From NCBI GenBank assembly GCA_019417795.1, contig DXUR01000120.1, positions 1 through 7,323 of the forward strand: a DNA stretch of 7,323 nt, read 5' to 3'. The position numbers and the translations under genes are program-made. Below are positions 1 through 6,388 of this stretch, in pieces (position 1 is the first letter of the stretch; the number at the start of each line of letters is the position of its first letter). The stretch comes from Clostridiales bacterium. Its GTDB lineage: Bacteria; Bacillota_A; Clostridia; Oscillospirales; Oscillospiraceae. The notes beneath the pieces were generated by a model that worked only from the letters and a program-made list of their open reading frames with translations, was not told the origin of the DNA and searched no databases.

Positions 1-575
1 ACCCGGTCGCCGCTCTTGGTGATGAGGAAGGCTCCGGTCTCATTGAGAAACTGCACCGCCTTGACCTTATCCTCCTTGTTCATCAGGGCCACTGGCTTAC
101 CCACCACCTTCACGCTCTGCTCGATCAGCTCATCCAGCAGATCAGAGACATTCCGGGCAATCGGCTCCGGCTCCTTCTCGTCCTTTTCAGTGGCGGTAAA
201 CTGCTTGATCGCATTCTCCATGGCCAGCATCAGGGTGATATCGTAGTTGATGCCGAAGATGCCAATGGGGGCACCGTCGTCATCTCGGATATAGATGGTG
301 GTGGATTTCAGGATCTTCCCATCCTTGGTCCGGGTCAGGTAGGACAGGTGATCGTGGAGCTGTTCGGGATTCCCCCGCAGGGCTTCCAGAACTACATGAG
401 AGGGCCCGTCTCCCACCTTGCGTCCGGTGACGTGTCCGTTTTCAATGGCAACGATGGACCGTTCCGGGTCATTGGTGGCAAGATCGTGGACTACCACCTC
501 GCAGTTGGGGCCGAATTGACTGGCGATCCCCTTTGCCAGCGTCAAGAGAAATTGCAGCGTAGATGCATTCGGCAC
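1..575 (-). CDS. YheO-like PAS / helix-turn-helix transcriptional regulator (C-terminus cut off by window edge)
   Basis: This is probably the transcription factor controlling the divergent dpaL operon. Read from 575 downward there are 191 full codons without a stop, and the frame is still open at the edge. I chose the GTG start at 573-575 because AAGGAGGG lies at 583-590 on the minus strand, 7 nt upstream. Residues about 5-115 match the YheO-like PAS domain, with hallmark stretches such as VVVHDL (about 27-32), NGHVTGRKVGDGPS (about 46-59) and GIFGINYD (about 105-112). After a charged linker (KDEKEPEP, about 131-138) the C-terminal HTH_22-type region begins (VGKPVALMNKEDK, about 158-170). The family is usually around 210-220 residues, so about 25 are missing, including most of the DNA-recognition helix. 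The best-studied relative is DauR of Pseudomonas (D-arginine catabolism). The ligand is unknown; a pathway intermediate is my inference. Confidence 0.9.
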   Translation of the reverse strand, partial: MPNASTLQFLLTLAKGIASQFGPNCEVVVHDLATNDPERSIVAIENGHVTGRKVGDGPSHVVLEALRGNPEQLHDHLSYLTRTKDGKILKSTTIYIRDDDGAPIGIFGINYDITLMLAMENAIKQFTATEKDEKEPEPIARNVSDLLDELIEQSVKVVGKPVALMNKEDKVKAVQFLNETGAFLITKSGDR

Positions 576-582
576 GTAAATG

Positions 583-590
583 CCCTCCTT
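583..590 (-). promoter_or_regulatory. Ribosome binding site deciding a GTG start
   Basis: AAGGAGGG on the minus strand lies 7 nt before the GTG at 573-575. No ATG with comparable spacing exists nearby, so this site fixes GTG as the regulator's start codon. Confidence 0.85.
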
Positions 591-691
591 TTCCGGTCCG
601 CGGCAGAAACGCCCCGAAAAGAGCGGGGGCAAACTATGGAATACACGGTCTGATCCGTTGCCGCTGACAGACCTGCTATGATTATTCCATT

Positions 692-719
692 ATTGTATCA
701 TAATTTTAGTGAGTTTCAA
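692..719 (-). promoter_or_regulatory. Promoter of the YheO-like regulator gene
   Basis: On the minus strand, TTGAAA (714-719, 5 of 6 matches to the -35 consensus) is followed after 16 nt by TACAAT (692-697, 5 of 6), and TGA directly precedes the -10, giving an extended -10. Transcription would start near 685, leaving a leader of about 110 nt before the GTG. That leader contains a short GC-rich hairpin (611-630). Confidence 0.7.
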
Positions 720-874
720 CCATTTTTTGAGACCTAAAAATTTTTAATTTTCTCATTAAAGTGTATGGGCCGTCAAGCAGATTGCAGCAGCAGGAGCGAT
801 ATATCTGAAAACAAGTCAGATCTCCCTCCACTCACGAAGTGGCCTTCCGTAAAAAGCAAGGGCACTTCCAAACC

Positions 875-888
875 TTCCATGCATGGAA
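875..888. repeat. Perfect 14-nt palindrome TTCCATGCATGGAA
   Basis: This self-complementary site lies in the middle of the intergenic block, about 122 nt upstream of the dpaL -35. It could be a dimer-binding operator or one arm-pair of a dispersed repeat. Its function is unknown. Confidence 0.5.
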
Positions 889-948
889 AGCCGGGGAAAT
901 ATCCCTGCTGCGGAGGCCCGATTTTTGGAAAAAACAGCCTTGCGCACA

Positions 949-966
949 GGTTCCGCAAGAGGAACC
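949..966. repeat. Inverted repeat GGTTCC-6-GGAACC
   Basis: Two perfect 6-nt arms enclose a 6-nt loop. On the plus strand it is followed by A residues, and on the minus strand the T run precedes the stem, so it is not a normal intrinsic terminator in either direction. It sits 44 nt upstream of the dpaL -35 and marks the right edge of the GC-richer block. Confidence 0.5.
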
Positions 967-1009
967 AAAAAAAGTTTTAGCTTTACAGCATTTTTTTGAG
1001 TTTTTCTGC

Positions 1010-1037
1010 TTGACAACCGAAGAACACATGCTATGAT
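1010..1037 (+). promoter_or_regulatory. Strong extended -10 promoter of the dpaL-ygeY-ygeW-arcC operon
   Basis: A perfect TTGACA (1010-1015) and TATGAT (1032-1037, 5 of 6) are separated by 16 nt, with TGC just before the -10 (extended -10). The region upstream of the -35 is T-rich (about 990-1007), resembling an UP element. Transcription would start near 1044, giving a leader of about 55 nt before the dpaL ATG. Confidence 0.85.
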
Positions 1038-1098
1038 GGTCTCAGAAAGCTAAATAAATTTTGCCATGAAGTAAAAAGATTTTGGAGGCGAGTATTCC

Positions 1099-2334
1099 AT
1101 GAAAGATCAGCTCAAATGGGTCCTCAATCATATGCCGAAGAGTGACGATCAGCATCTGGATGTGATGTCCCTGCCCAATGTGGCCAAGGCCCGCTCCTTC
1201 CACGGGTCCTTCCCCCAGTACTCCATCACCCCTCTGGCGCAGCTGGACGGTATGGCACAGTATCTGGGGCTGGCGGGTGTGTATGTGAAGGATGAGTCCT
1301 ACCGGTTTGGTCTCAACGCCTTCAAGGTGCTGGGCGGCTCCTTCGCCATGGCCCGGTACATCGCCGGCGAGATGGGCCGGGACGTGTCCGAAATGAATTA
1401 CAACTACCTGACCAGCGAAGCCTTCCGTAAGGAATTCGGTCAGGCCACTTTCTTCACCGCCACCGATGGCAACCATGGCCGCGGCGTGGCTTGGGCAGCC
1501 AACAAACTGGGCCAGAAGTCTGTGGTGCACATGCCCAAGGGCAGCAGCAAGTCCCGCTTTGACAATATCGCCAAGGAGGGCGCCAAGGTCACCATCGAGG
1601 AAGTCAACTACGATGACTGTGTGCGTATGGCTGCTGCAGAAGCCGCACAGACGAAACACGGCGTCATCGTGCAGGATACCGCCTGGGACGGCTACGAGGA
1701 AATCCCCTCCTGGATCATGCAGGGCTACGGCACCATGGCTAATGAGGCCGCCGACCAGCTTCGTCAGTGCAGCGTAAACCGTCCCACCCACGTGTTCGTC
1801 CAGGCCGGCGTCGGCTCTCTGGCCGGTGCGGTGGTGGGCTACTTCGCAAACCTGTTCCCCAACGATCCTCCCAAGTTCGTGGTGATGGAGGCCGAGGCGG
1901 CTGACTGCCTGTATCAGGGCGCGCTGGCCAATGACGGCAAGCCCCGCATCGTCACCGGTGATCTGAAAACCATCATGGCCGGTCTGGCCTGCGGCGAACC
2001 CAACACGATCTCCTGGTACATTCTGCGGAACCATGTGTCCGCCTTCATCTCCTGCCCCGATTGGGTCAGCGCCAAGGGTATGCGGATGCTGAGTTCCCCC
2101 GTCAAGGGCGACCCCCGCGTGGTGTCCGGCGAATCCGGCGCCGTGGGCATGGGTGTTCTGGACGCCATCATGTGTGATGACACCTACAAGGAGCTGCGGG
2201 ACGCTTTGGAGCTGGACCGGCACAGCCGGGTGCTCATGTTCTCCACTGAGGGCAACACCGATCCCGAAAAGTATCGCCGGGTGGTGTGGGATGGCGAGTA
2301 TCCCACCGATGACACCCCGCAGAAGCCCTGCTGA
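1099..2334 (+). CDS. dpaL: Diaminopropionate ammonia-lyase (YgeX/DpaL), PLP-dependent
   Basis: This cytoplasmic PLP enzyme (fold type II) converts 2,3-diaminopropionate to pyruvate and two ammonia. The 411-residue protein is close to the roughly 400 of E. coli YgeX. The ATG follows GGAGG (1084-1088) with 10-nt spacing. Visible motifs are RFGLNAFK with the PLP-binding Lys76, ATDGNHGRG with Asp123 (E. coli Asp120), VQDTAWDGY with Asp193 (E. coli Asp189), the glycine-rich AGVGSLAG loop (236-243), MAGLACGEPN (about 293-302) and SGESGAVG (343-350). All expected catalytic residues are present. It is the first gene of the operon, although chemically it would act last. Related threonine dehydratase-like enzymes are less likely, because the DAPAL-specific ACGEPN and DGNHGRG segments are present. 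Confidence 0.97.
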   Translation: MKDQLKWVLNHMPKSDDQHLDVMSLPNVAKARSFHGSFPQYSITPLAQLDGMAQYLGLAGVYVKDESYRFGLNAFKVLGGSFAMARYIAGEMGRDVSEMNYNYLTSEAFRKEFGQATFFTATDGNHGRGVAWAANKLGQKSVVHMPKGSSKSRFDNIAKEGAKVTIEEVNYDDCVRMAAAEAAQTKHGVIVQDTAWDGYEEIPSWIMQGYGTMANEAADQLRQCSVNRPTHVFVQAGVGSLAGAVVGYFANLFPNDPPKFVVMEAEAADCLYQGALANDGKPRIVTGDLKTIMAGLACGEPNTISWYILRNHVSAFISCPDWVSAKGMRMLSSPVKGDPRVVSGESGAVGMGVLDAIMCDDTYKELRDALELDRHSRVLMFSTEGNTDPEKYRRVVWDGEYPTDDTPQKPC

Positions 2335-2381
2335 ACGCACGGTCCAGAAGCGAACCCAACCAAAATTTGAGAAATAAAATT

Positions 2382-2386
2382 GGAGG
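2382..2386 (+). promoter_or_regulatory. Ribosome binding site that sets the ygeY start
   Basis: GGAGG lies 8 nt before the ATG at 2395. An in-frame TTG at 2380 overlaps this site and would add five residues. That TTG is rejected as a start because it lies within the Shine-Dalgarno sequence itself. Confidence 0.85.
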
Positions 2387-2394
2387 TTACTACC

Positions 2395-3786
2395 ATGGAT
2401 TTTGAGAAGATTAAAGCAGCCGCTCAGGCCTATCAGGCCGATATGACCCGCTTCCTGCGGGACATGATCTCCCACCCCAGCGAAAGCTGCGAGGAGCGTG
2501 AGGTTGTTCACTGCATCAAGGCCGAGATGGAAAAGCTGGGCTATGACAAGGTGGAGATCGACGGTCTTGGCAATGTCATCGGCTGGATGGGTGACGGCGA
2601 CAAGATCATCGCCATCGACTCCCACATCGACACCGTGGGCGTGGGCAACATCGACAACTGGACCCATGACCCCTACCAGGGCTACGAGGATGATCAGGTC
2701 ATCTATGGCCGCGGTGGCTCCGACCAGGAGGGCGGTATGGCCTCTGCCACTTACGGCGCCAAGATCATGAAGGATCTGGGCCTGATCCCCGCCGGCTATA
2801 AGATCATGGTGGTGGGTTCTGTGCAGGAGGAGGACTGCGACGGTATGTGCTGGCAGTACATCGTCAACAAGTACTTCCCCGCCAACGGCATCAAGAAGGA
2901 GCAGGTGGAATTCGTTATCTCCACCGAGCCCACCGACGGTGGTATCTACCGCGGTCACCGCGGCCGCATGGAGATCCGTGTGGATGTGAAGGGCGTTTCC
3001 TGCCACGGTTCCGCGCCCGAGCGTGGTGACAACGCCATTTACAAGATGGCCGACATTCTTCAGGAAGTCCGCGCGCTCAACGAGAACGGTGACGGCCCCT
3101 CCAACGAGATCAAGGGCCTCGTGAAGATGCTGAATCCCGCATTCAACCCCGAGCATTACGAGGACGCTCAGTTCCTTGGCCGGGGCACCTGCACCACCTC
3201 TCAGATCTTCTACACCTCTCCCTCCCGCTGCGCTGTGGCTGACTCCTGCTCCATCTCCATCGACCGCCGCATGACTGCCGGCGAGACCTGGGACTCCTGC
3301 CTGGAGGAGATCCGCCAGCTGCCCAGCGTAAAGAAGTACGGCGACGATGTGAAGGTCTCCATGTATATGTATGACCGGCCCTCCTGGACCGGCGAGGTCT
3401 ACGAGACCGAGTGCTACTTCCCCACCTGGATCAACAAGGAAAACGCCGCCCACGTGCAGGCTCTGGTGGATGCCCACCATGCGCTGTACGGTGAGGAGCG
3501 CATTGGCCCCGACGGCGCGATGCACCTGCGTCACCGTCCCCTGATTGACAAGTGGACCTTCTCCACCAATGGCGTAGCTATCCAAGGCCGTTACGGCATC
3601 CCCTGCGTTGGCTTCGGCCCCGGTGCGGAATCTCAGGCCCACGCCCCCAATGAGATCACCTGGAAGCAGGATCTTGTGACCTGCGCCGCCCTGTACGCCG
3701 CCGTGCCCGGTCTGTACAAGGAGGAGAACAAGACTGCCGATGTCTCCCAGTTCCGGGCCGGCAAGACCAATAACGACATTCAGTAA
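2395..3786 (+). CDS. ygeY: YgeY family hydrolase (M20 metallopeptidase/deacylase superfamily)
   Basis: This is a 463-residue predicted cytoplasmic binuclear zinc amidohydrolase/peptidase of the YgeY family, known as a selenium metabolism-linked hydrolase because it often occurs beside selenium-dependent purine enzymes. The M20 metal and catalytic residues appear in order: DSHIDT with His77 and Asp79, [10 protein letters not shown] with Asp110, QEEDCDG with Glu145-Glu146, STEPTD with Glu178, and [10 protein letters not shown] with His416. [11 protein letters not shown] (from His204) lies in the lid/dimer domain. It is longer than E. coli YgeY (about 403 residues as I recall it), with extra segments near residues 229-258 and 361-381 and a C-terminal tail after about 441. 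It lies 60 nt after dpaL in the same transcription unit. The true substrate is not established; an N-acyl or carbamoyl amide of diaminopropionate is my inference. Confidence 0.95.
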   Translation: MDFEKIKAAAQAYQADMTRFLRDMISHPSESCEEREVVHCIKAEMEKLGYDKVEIDGLGNVIGWMGDGDKIIAIDSHIDTVGVGNIDNWTHDPYQGYEDDQVIYGRGGSDQEGGMASATYGAKIMKDLGLIPAGYKIMVVGSVQEEDCDGMCWQYIVNKYFPANGIKKEQVEFVISTEPTDGGIYRGHRGRMEIRVDVKGVSCHGSAPERGDNAIYKMADILQEVRALNENGDGPSNEIKGLVKMLNPAFNPEHYEDAQFLGRGTCTTSQIFYTSPSRCAVADSCSISIDRRMTAGETWDSCLEEIRQLPSVKKYGDDVKVSMYMYDRPSWTGEVYETECYFPTWINKENAAHVQALVDAHHALYGEERIGPDGAMHLRHRPLIDKWTFSTNGVAIQGRYGIPCVGFGPGAESQAHAPNEITWKQDLVTCAALYAAVPGLYKEENKTADVSQFRAGKTNNDIQ

Positions 3787-3857
3787 TTCGTACAGAAACC
3801 GTTTCAGACCTTTTCTCACCAATTACAAAATATAGATTTATAAAGGAGCCAATTATC

Positions 3858-5057
3858 ATGGACGCTACTCTGCAAAAATATATCGACAAGCTGAACGCCC
3901 TGAACTTCAAAGAGATGTATGAGGGTGACTTCTTCCTGACCTGGGACAAGTCCGATGACGAGCTGGAAGCCGTCTTTACCGTGGCGGATGCCCTGCGCTA
4001 TATGCGCGAGAACAACATCTCCACCAAGATCTTTGAGTCCGGTCTGGGCATTTCCCTGTTCCGGGACAACTCTACCCGCACCCGTTTCTCCTTTGCCTCC
4101 GCCTGCAACCTGCTGGGTCTGGAGGTCCAGGATCTGGACGAGGGCAAGAGCCAGATCGCTCACGGCGAGACTGTCCGCGAGACTGCCAACATGATCTCTT
4201 TCATGGCCGACGTCATCGGCATCCGTGACGATATGTACATCGGCAAGGGCCACACCTATCAGAAGGAAGTGGCTGAGGCCGTGACCCAGGGCCACAAGGA
4301 CGGCGTTCTGGAGCAGAAGCCCACCCTGATCAACCTGCAGTGCGATATCGACCACCCCACCCAGTGCATGGCCGACATGCTGCACATCATTCACCACTTC
4401 GGCGGCGTGGAGAACCTGAAGGGCAAGAAGATCGCTATGACCTGGGCTTACAGCCCCTCCTACGGCAAGCCCCTCTCCGTGCCTCAGGGCGTCATCGGCC
4501 TGATGAGCCGTTTCGGCATGGACGTGGTGCTGGCTCACCCCGAGGGATACGAGGTCATGCCCGAGGTGGAGGAGGTCGCCAAGGCCAACGCCGCCAAGAC
4601 CGGTGGTTCCTTCACCAAGACCAACTCCATGGCCGAGGCCTTCAAGGACGCTGATATCGTCTATCCAAAGAGCTGGGCTCCCTTCGCCGCTATGGAGAAG
4701 CGCACTAATCTGTACGCTGAGGGCGACGCCGACGGCATCAAGGCTCTGGAGAAGGAACTGCTGGCCCAGAACGCCGATCACAAGGATTGGTGCTGCACCG
4801 AGGAACTGATGAAGACCACCAAGGACGGCAAGGCTCTGTATCTCCACTGCCTCCCTGCCGACATCAACGATGTTTCCTGCAAGGACGGCGAGGTAGAGGC
4901 CTCCGTGTTTGACCGCTACCGCACCCCCCTGTATAAGGAAGCTTCCTACAAGCCCTATATCATCGCCGCCATGATCTTCCTGGCTAAGGTGAAGGATCCT
5001 CAGGCCACGCTGAAGGCTCTGGAGGAGCGCGGGATCGCCCGTTGGTTCCAGAAGTAA
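3858..5057 (+). CDS. ygeW: Knotted carbamoyltransferase YgeW
   Basis: This aspartate/ornithine transcarbamylase-fold enzyme (399 residues; E. coli YgeW is nearly the same length) probably works in the catabolic direction, releasing carbamoyl phosphate. The N-terminal carbamoyl-phosphate domain has FRDNSTRTR (Ser72 to Arg76), GKSQIAHGE (97-104 region) and HPTQ (166-169). The C-terminal half has the proline-rich YSPSYGKP segment (about 198-205), in the region that forms the knot in this class, and HCLPAD (330-335). The family was described from E. coli as a knotted ancestral catabolic transcarbamylase whose acceptor substrate was unknown. The ATG follows AAGGAG (3843-3848) by 9 nt. It lies 71 nt after ygeY, and arcC downstream supplies the expected consumer of carbamoyl phosphate. 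It is distinct from ornithine carbamoyltransferase in motif context, although automatic annotation might call it ArgF-like. Confidence 0.96.
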   Translation: MDATLQKYIDKLNALNFKEMYEGDFFLTWDKSDDELEAVFTVADALRYMRENNISTKIFESGLGISLFRDNSTRTRFSFASACNLLGLEVQDLDEGKSQIAHGETVRETANMISFMADVIGIRDDMYIGKGHTYQKEVAEAVTQGHKDGVLEQKPTLINLQCDIDHPTQCMADMLHIIHHFGGVENLKGKKIAMTWAYSPSYGKPLSVPQGVIGLMSRFGMDVVLAHPEGYEVMPEVEEVAKANAAKTGGSFTKTNSMAEAFKDADIVYPKSWAPFAAMEKRTNLYAEGDADGIKALEKELLAQNADHKDWCCTEELMKTTKDGKALYLHCLPADINDVSCKDGEVEASVFDRYRTPLYKEASYKPYIIAAMIFLAKVKDPQATLKALEERGIARWFQK

Positions 5058-5282
5058 ATCTTCTCAGAACACGCTGAATTTTACAGGCTTTCCGCCTGAC
5101 ATCCCTTTTCCATTCCGGAGGCCCGTCTGCATAGGTCAACCTGCCTGTATCTGTGCGGACGGGCTCCATCATTTTCACCGGCGGCCATGACAGCCGTCTC
5201 AGCGGCACCCCCACAACACGGGGCATCTATTGCCGTTTTTGCTCCAAAATGTATAGATTCTAAACAAATTGAGGTGTTTTTC
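5058..5282 (+). other. Structured ygeW-arcC spacer with several potential hairpins
   Basis: This 225-nt gap is much longer than the other gaps in the operon (60 and 71 nt). It holds CAGGC/GCCTG (5084-5088 with 5094-5098), a long-range stem GGAG(G)CCCGTC with GACGGGCTCC (5117-5127 with 5158-5167; 10 pairs, one bulged G, 30-nt interior), GGCGGC/GCCGTC with one G-U pair (5180-5185 with 5193-5198), and CCCC/GGGG (5209-5212 with 5220-5223). None is followed by a good T run, so it is not a clear terminator. An in-frame ATG at 5187 upstream of arcC lacks a ribosome site. The spacer may be an RNA processing or stability element, or hold a second promoter. Confidence 0.5.
5230..5257 (+). promoter_or_regulatory. 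Possible weak internal promoter before arcC
   Basis: TTGCCG (5230-5235) and TATAGA (5252-5257) are 16 nt apart. Each matches consensus at only 4 of 6 positions, and the start point would fall within about 20 nt of the arcC ATG. This is a tentative reading prompted by the long spacer. Confidence 0.25.
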
Positions 5283-6224
5283 ATGGGTAAGCGTATTGTG
5301 ATCGCGCTGGGCGGCAATGCTCTGGGCAGCAATCTCCCTGAGCAGATGATCGCCGTAAAGCAGACTGCCAAGGCCATCGTCGACCTGATTGAAGAAGGAC
5401 ATGAGGTCATCATCGCCCACGGCAACGGCCCCCAGGTGGGCATGATCCAGAAGGCCATGGCCGAGCTGACCCGCTCCGAGCCGGAAAAGTACATTCCCTG
5501 TCCCCTGTCCGTATGCGTGGCCATGAGCCAGGGCTACATTGGTTATGACCTGCAAAACGCGCTGCGGGAAGAACTGCTGGACCGCGGCATCCAAAAGGGT
5601 GTAGCCACCGTGCTTACTCAGGTTGAGGTGGACCCGAATGATGAGGCGTTCCACAACCCCACCAAACCCATCGGTGCTTTCATGACCAAAGAAGAAGCTG
5701 ACAAGATGGTGGCTGAACGCGGCTACAACGTCATCGAAGATGCCGGCCGGGGCTACCGCCGGGTGGTCGCCTCTCCCAGACCTCAATCGATCATTGAGAT
5801 CCAGTCCATCCGTGATATGGTAGAGGCTGGGCTGGTGGTGGTGGCCTGCGGCGGCGGCGGAATTCCCGTCTACAAGACTGAGGGGCACCATCTGAAGGGC
5901 GCCGCCGCTGTTATCGACAAGGACTTCGCCTCCTGCGTACTGGCTCAGCAGGTGGAAGCCGACACCCTTATCATCCTCACTGCCGTAGAAAAGGTTGCCA
6001 TCAACTTCGGCAAGCCCGATGAAAAGTGGCTGGATTCCCTGACTCCTGACGAGGCCCGCAAGTACATCGGTGAGGGGCACTTTGCCCCCGGTTCCATGCT
6101 GCCCAAGGTGGAGGCCGCCGTGGAGTTTGCCGAAAGTGCCCCCGGCCGCTCCGCCCTCATCACGCTGCTGGAAAAGGCCAAGGACGGCGTAGCCGGCAAA
6201 ACCGGCACCGCCATCCACCAGTAA
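5283..6224 (+). CDS. arcC: Carbamate kinase
   Basis: It transfers the phosphate of carbamoyl phosphate to ADP, giving ATP plus carbamate, which decays to ammonia and CO2; this is fermentative energy conservation in the cytoplasm. The 313-residue length is typical (about 300-315). The ATG at 5283 is preceded by GAGGTG (5271-5276, 6-nt spacing) and begins MGKRIVIALGGNALG, the normal N-terminus, so the frame's extension back to 5187 is not used. Amino acid kinase family motifs are GGNALG (10-15), HGNGPQVG (46-53), ACGGGGIP (188-195), IDKDFAS (211-217), TAVEKVAINFGKP (233-245) and FAPGSMLPKVEAA (267-279). It is the last gene of the operon, directly before a strong terminator. In E. coli the equivalent neighbour of the ygeWXY genes is the carbamate kinase YqeA. 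Coupling to YgeW through carbamoyl phosphate is the natural inference. Confidence 0.97.
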   Translation: MGKRIVIALGGNALGSNLPEQMIAVKQTAKAIVDLIEEGHEVIIAHGNGPQVGMIQKAMAELTRSEPEKYIPCPLSVCVAMSQGYIGYDLQNALREELLDRGIQKGVATVLTQVEVDPNDEAFHNPTKPIGAFMTKEEADKMVAERGYNVIEDAGRGYRRVVASPRPQSIIEIQSIRDMVEAGLVVVACGGGGIPVYKTEGHHLKGAAAVIDKDFASCVLAQQVEADTLIILTAVEKVAINFGKPDEKWLDSLTPDEARKYIGEGHFAPGSMLPKVEAAVEFAESAPGRSALITLLEKAKDGVAGKTGTAIHQ

Positions 6225-6232
6225 ACGCACAC

Positions 6233-6268
6233 AAAACCGAGGCTGTTGCAGCAACAGCCTCGGTTTTT
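6233..6268 (+). terminator. Intrinsic terminator ending the operon
   Basis: AACCGAGGCTGTTG (6235-6248) pairs perfectly with CAACAGCCTCGGTT (6252-6265) around the loop CAG. The 14-bp stem is extended by flanking A-T pairs and followed by T5 (6264-6268). It begins 9 nt after the arcC stop. The matching A run on the other side means it could also stop transcription arriving from the right. Confidence 0.93.
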
Positions 6269-6338
6269 ATCAAAAACTGCGGGCACTTCTGTTCCATTTC
6301 GTTCCGAAATTCCTTTTGCCAAAATTTTGTGTTAATAC

Positions 6339-6367
6339 TTGTATTTCCCTGTTTATTCGGCTATAAT
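6339..6367 (+). promoter_or_regulatory. Promoter of the glycerophosphodiesterase gene
   Basis: A perfect TATAAT (6362-6367) lies 17 nt after a weak TTGTAT (6339-6344, 3 of 6) in an AT-rich stretch. The start point would be near 6374. The weak -35 may mean dependence on an activator or simply a modest promoter. Confidence 0.65.
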
Positions 6368-6388
6368 ACAAATCAGAGATGTTGAGAG

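Larger units (their letters stand above)
686..1009. other. Divergent intergenic region with a GC-richer, inverted-repeat-rich block
   Basis: No convincing gene lies between the regulator and dpaL. The flanks are AT-rich and include the 12-nt palindrome TAAAAATTTTTA (735-746). The centre (about 765-966) is richer in GC and has several inverted repeats: ATCTGA/TCAGAT (803-808 with 816-821), CCACT/AGTGG (828-832 with 838-842), the perfect 14-nt palindrome TTCCATGCATGGAA (875-888), and GGTTCC/GGAACC (949-954 with 961-966). Short open frames occur on both strands, but none has a good ribosome site, and their mutual overlap argues against coding. The block could be a small dispersed intergenic repeat, a structured RNA or an operator region. 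Confidence 0.5.

Noticed and set aside
348..653. 101-codon plus-strand frame across the regulator start
   Set aside because: It is antisense to a clear PAS-domain coding frame and has no family resemblance.
765..1036. Several 60-70 residue frames on both strands in the intergenic block
   Set aside because: They overlap one another in different frames, lack Shine-Dalgarno sites at sensible spacing and show no recognisable domain. They are better explained as non-coding or repeat DNA.
2380..2394. TTG start for ygeY five codons upstream
   Set aside because: The TTG lies within the Shine-Dalgarno region of the ATG at 2395, which matches the family's start region.
1042..3822. 926-codon open frame on the minus strand across dpaL and ygeY
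   Set aside because: It is in exact codon register with both well-identified sense genes, has low-complexity composition (rich in G, V, H, L, A), resembles no family I know and has no ribosome site. It is a shadow caused by sense codon bias.
5084..5098. CAGGC/GCCTG hairpin as a terminator after ygeW
   Set aside because: Only a 5-bp stem with no proper T run (ACATCCCTTTT follows), so it is too weak to call a terminator.
5187..5282. N-terminal extension of carbamate kinase to an ATG at 5187
   Set aside because: The extension has no ribosome site and is unlike any carbamate kinase. The ATG at 5283 has a good site and starts the canonical N-terminus.
3816..6254. Long minus-strand frames opposite ygeW (3816-4847) and arcC (5199-6254)
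   Set aside because: These are the same codon-register shadow effect, opposite genes with complete family motifs.
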